This document shows, in pieces, positions 4,824-6,573 of a DNA stretch of 6,573 nt. Where the stretch lies: contig JAQTSP010000147.1 of the NCBI GenBank assembly GCA_028711205.1, positions 1 to 6,573 on the forward strand. The letters run 5' to 3'. The DNA comes from Eubacteriales bacterium (GTDB lineage: Bacteria; Bacillota; Clostridia; Christensenellales; SZUA-584). The notes under the pieces were generated by a model that was not told the origin of the DNA, ran no database searches, and saw only the letters and a list, made by a program, of their open reading frames with translations. Numbering within the stretch: the first letter of the stretch is position 1; each line of letters begins with the position of its first letter. Both the position numbers and the translations under genes were made by a program.

Positions 4824-6573
4824 GTGGCACAGAACTTAAACGAGATCACGCTGCCCGCGTTTTCGGGCGGGATCAATACGCGCGACCCCGAGTATGAGAT
4901 TGAAGACAATCAGAGCCCGGATATGCTGAACCTCTGGTTTAAAAACAGGGCTTTGTCCAAGCGCGACGGACAGACGCTTCTGCTCAGCGGGCTTGACGGC
5001 GATGTGTACCGCATATCCGATGTCTACAACGATTACCGGGCGGTGCATGCGGGCACGAAGCTTTATAAATGGGACGGCGGCGATACGGCGACAGAGATTA
5101 AGGCCGGTATCGCGGACAACAGGGGCGTGTTTGTCGAGTTCGGCGATACGCTCTATTATATCGACGGCGCGGAGATATGGGCGGTTGGCGACGATTACGC
5201 CGTGACGCCGGTTTCGCCGTACGCGCCCATCGTGATGATGAACACCGCGCCCGATTTGAGCGAGAGCGACGAGGGCGAGGCGTATAACCTGATCGGCGCC
5301 GGGTTTACCGTCAAATACAACGGAGACGGGGCATCGACGGCGTACAGCCTGCCGCAGACGGGGCTTGACGCGGCGGCCGTCGAAGTGAGCGTCGACGCGG
5401 CCGACCTGACAGAAGGCACGCACTTTACCGTTAACCGCACAGAAGGAACGGTCAATTTTACGGGCGGCACGAGCCCGTACGGCGCGCCGGGAACCGGTAC
5501 GGACAACGTCTGGATCACCGCATATAAAACGGTGGAGGGCAACAAGGACAAGATCGCGAAGTGCTCCGTCGCGATACGTTTCGGCGGAGAATCGGCCGGC
5601 GTCGTGGGCGGTACGCGCGTGTTCGTGATGGGCAATCCCGATTATCCGTATACGTACTGGCGCAGCGACCTGGGGCTGAATGTCAGCTACGGCATGGCGT
5701 ATTTCCCCGACACGTCCGTGGAGATGTTCGACCAGAACAGCGAGCCCATCACAGCGGCGGTCAAGATGGAGGGAAAGCTGATCATATTCAAGCAAAGTTC
5801 GATTTTCGCGGTCGGGTATGCGTTTGACGGCGCGGACGTGTATTATCCGGTGCGCGAATGCCACAGTTCTATCGGCTGCGATATGCCGGGCAGCGTTCAG
5901 CTCATCGACAACCGCGTCGTATTCGCAAACACGCGGGACGGTATCTACATACTGATCGCCTACGATAACGACCTGGAAAACATCGTGAAGCCGCTTTCCG
6001 CCAACATCAACAGCCTGCTGCTCGCCGAAAGCGGCCTTGCCGACGCGTGCTCGTGCGATTATGAGCAGTATTACTGGCTGTGCGCGGGCGGCAAGGCGTA
6101 TCTCTGGGACTACGGAGCGACGCCGTACTATAACTATGCCGACTATGACAGGGCGCAGCGGCGGCTTGCGTGGTACCGCTTTGACAACATCGGCGCGACG
6201 GAATTCTGCACCGCAGGCGGGCTCTGTTTCGGCGGCGCCGACGGTATCGTGAAGTTTACGAAGAACAAGGATGACTTCGGGCAGGGTTATGCGGCGTATT
6301 TTAGGAGCAAGGCGTTTGATCTCGGGAGCCCGGACGAGCGAAAGACGTTCATGTGCGTTTATCCAAGCTTCTCGGGCGAAGGCAACGTCAAAGCCACGGT
6401 ATCCGTGGGCAACGAGAATACCGACAGTTTCATGTCGAGGGAATACGATATCAGATCCTTTCACTGGTATGATTTCAACTGGTCGGCGTTCACGTGGCAC
6501 GTCATCAAATACGCCAAGACGTATGCAATGCGCATCGGCATGCGCAGGGCGTCTTACATACAGATCAAAGTAT
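4824..6573 (+). CDS. P22 gp10 / T7 gp12-like tail nozzle or stabilisation protein, 3' truncated
   Basis: This frame starts at GTG (4824), five bases after GAGAGGAG, and stays open to the right edge: 583 residues visible, end missing. The start is fixed by ITLPAFSGGINTRDPEYEIE (8-27) and NQSPDMLNLWFKNRALSKRDG (29-49), an opening common in large tail proteins of Firmicute phages. Short strand repeats follow (VYRISDVYND, KLYKWDGGDT, GDTLYYIDGAEIWAVGDD), as expected for a beta-propeller. Residues about 161-240 look like an inserted beta domain: FTVKYNGDG, YSLPQTGLD, THFTVNRTEGTVNF, DNVWITAYKTVEG. The propeller resumes at IRFGGESAGVVGGTRVFVMG with NPDYPYTYWRSD and KLIIFKQSSIFAVG. P22 gp10 (472 residues) plugs the portal channel after packaging, and T7 gp12 is the nozzle. 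The position after a connector supports this. The propeller reading is from pattern only, and a receptor-binding tail protein is the main alternative. Confidence 0.7.
   Translation, partial: MAQNLNEITLPAFSGGINTRDPEYEIEDNQSPDMLNLWFKNRALSKRDGQTLLLSGLDGDVYRISDVYNDYRAVHAGTKLYKWDGGDTATEIKAGIADNRGVFVEFGDTLYYIDGAEIWAVGDDYAVTPVSPYAPIVMMNTAPDLSESDEGEAYNLIGAGFTVKYNGDGASTAYSLPQTGLDAAAVEVSVDAADLTEGTHFTVNRTEGTVNFTGGTSPYGAPGTGTDNVWITAYKTVEGNKDKIAKCSVAIRFGGESAGVVGGTRVFVMGNPDYPYTYWRSDLGLNVSYGMAYFPDTSVEMFDQNSEPITAAVKMEGKLIIFKQSSIFAVGYAFDGADVYYPVRECHSSIGCDMPGSVQLIDNRVVFANTRDGIYILIAYDNDLENIVKPLSANINSLLLAESGLADACSCDYEQYYWLCAGGKAYLWDYGATPYYNYADYDRAQRRLAWYRFDNIGATEFCTAGGLCFGGADGIVKFTKNKDDFGQGYAAYFRSKAFDLGSPDERKTFMCVYPSFSGEGNVKATVSVGNENTDSFMSREYDIRSFHWYDFNWSAFTWHVIKYAKTYAMRIGMRRASYIQIKV

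Noticed and set aside
4836..6500. Very long minus-strand open frame of 554 codons
   Set aside because: It lies fully opposite the gp10-like gene, whose frame has good start signals and recognisable phage motifs. The antisense product is rich in Arg, Val, Ala and His, as expected from the complement of GC-rich codons, and I did not find a convincing ribosome site.
1..6573. tRNA genes, CRISPR arrays, insertion sequences and attachment sites
   Set aside because: I looked for cloverleaf-like arms, regularly spaced repeats, transposase motifs and flanking direct repeats and found nothing that I could support.

Overview
This window looks like part of the structural (late) gene cluster of a tailed phage or prophage of a Gram-positive host, most likely a gut Clostridia-type Firmicute. 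The reasons are GC-rich but not extreme coding DNA, near-perfect AAGGAGG-type ribosome binding sites, TTG and GTG starts used alongside ATG, and intrinsic terminators. No integrase, attachment site, tRNA or CRISPR array is visible, so whether this is an integrated prophage or a free phage cannot be decided.

Layout. Positions 2-154 hold the last 50 codons of an unrecognised gene, whose place just before the scaffold gene would suit a portal or minor head protein. Positions 155-1517 are a break in the late operon. A four-helix membrane protein gene lies on the minus strand (344-850) with its own terminator (237-278), ribosome binding site, promoter (962-991) and a palindromic operator candidate (966-981). 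Next to it, divergently oriented, a small coiled-coil protein with a C-terminal membrane anchor (1094-1474, with a second possible start at 1145) ends in its own intrinsic terminator (1488-1517). This pair looks like an accessory ('moron') cassette that carries its own transcription signals.

From 1548 to the right edge the late operon resumes on the plus strand: scaffold (1548-2273), P22-coat-like major capsid protein (2286-3125), beta-rich probable decoration protein (3140-3520), an intergenic stretch with two GC-rich hairpins (3527-3617), a 69-residue basic protein (3634-3843), a helical head-to-tail connector candidate (3851-4231), a tail-collar-domain protein (4245-4790) and a large protein that runs off the window (4824 onward) and looks like a P22 gp10 / T7 gp12-type nozzle or DNA-stabilisation protein. 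This large gene is real although it has no stop codon inside the window.

The order scaffold, coat, connector, gp10-like protein matches the P22 order 8-5-4-10, which suggests a short-tailed (podovirus-like) virion. The scaffold would template shell assembly, the coat and decoration proteins would form the head, the connector would close the portal vertex, and the collar-domain and nozzle proteins would build the tail. These roles are inferred from sequence pattern and gene order. No homology search was run.
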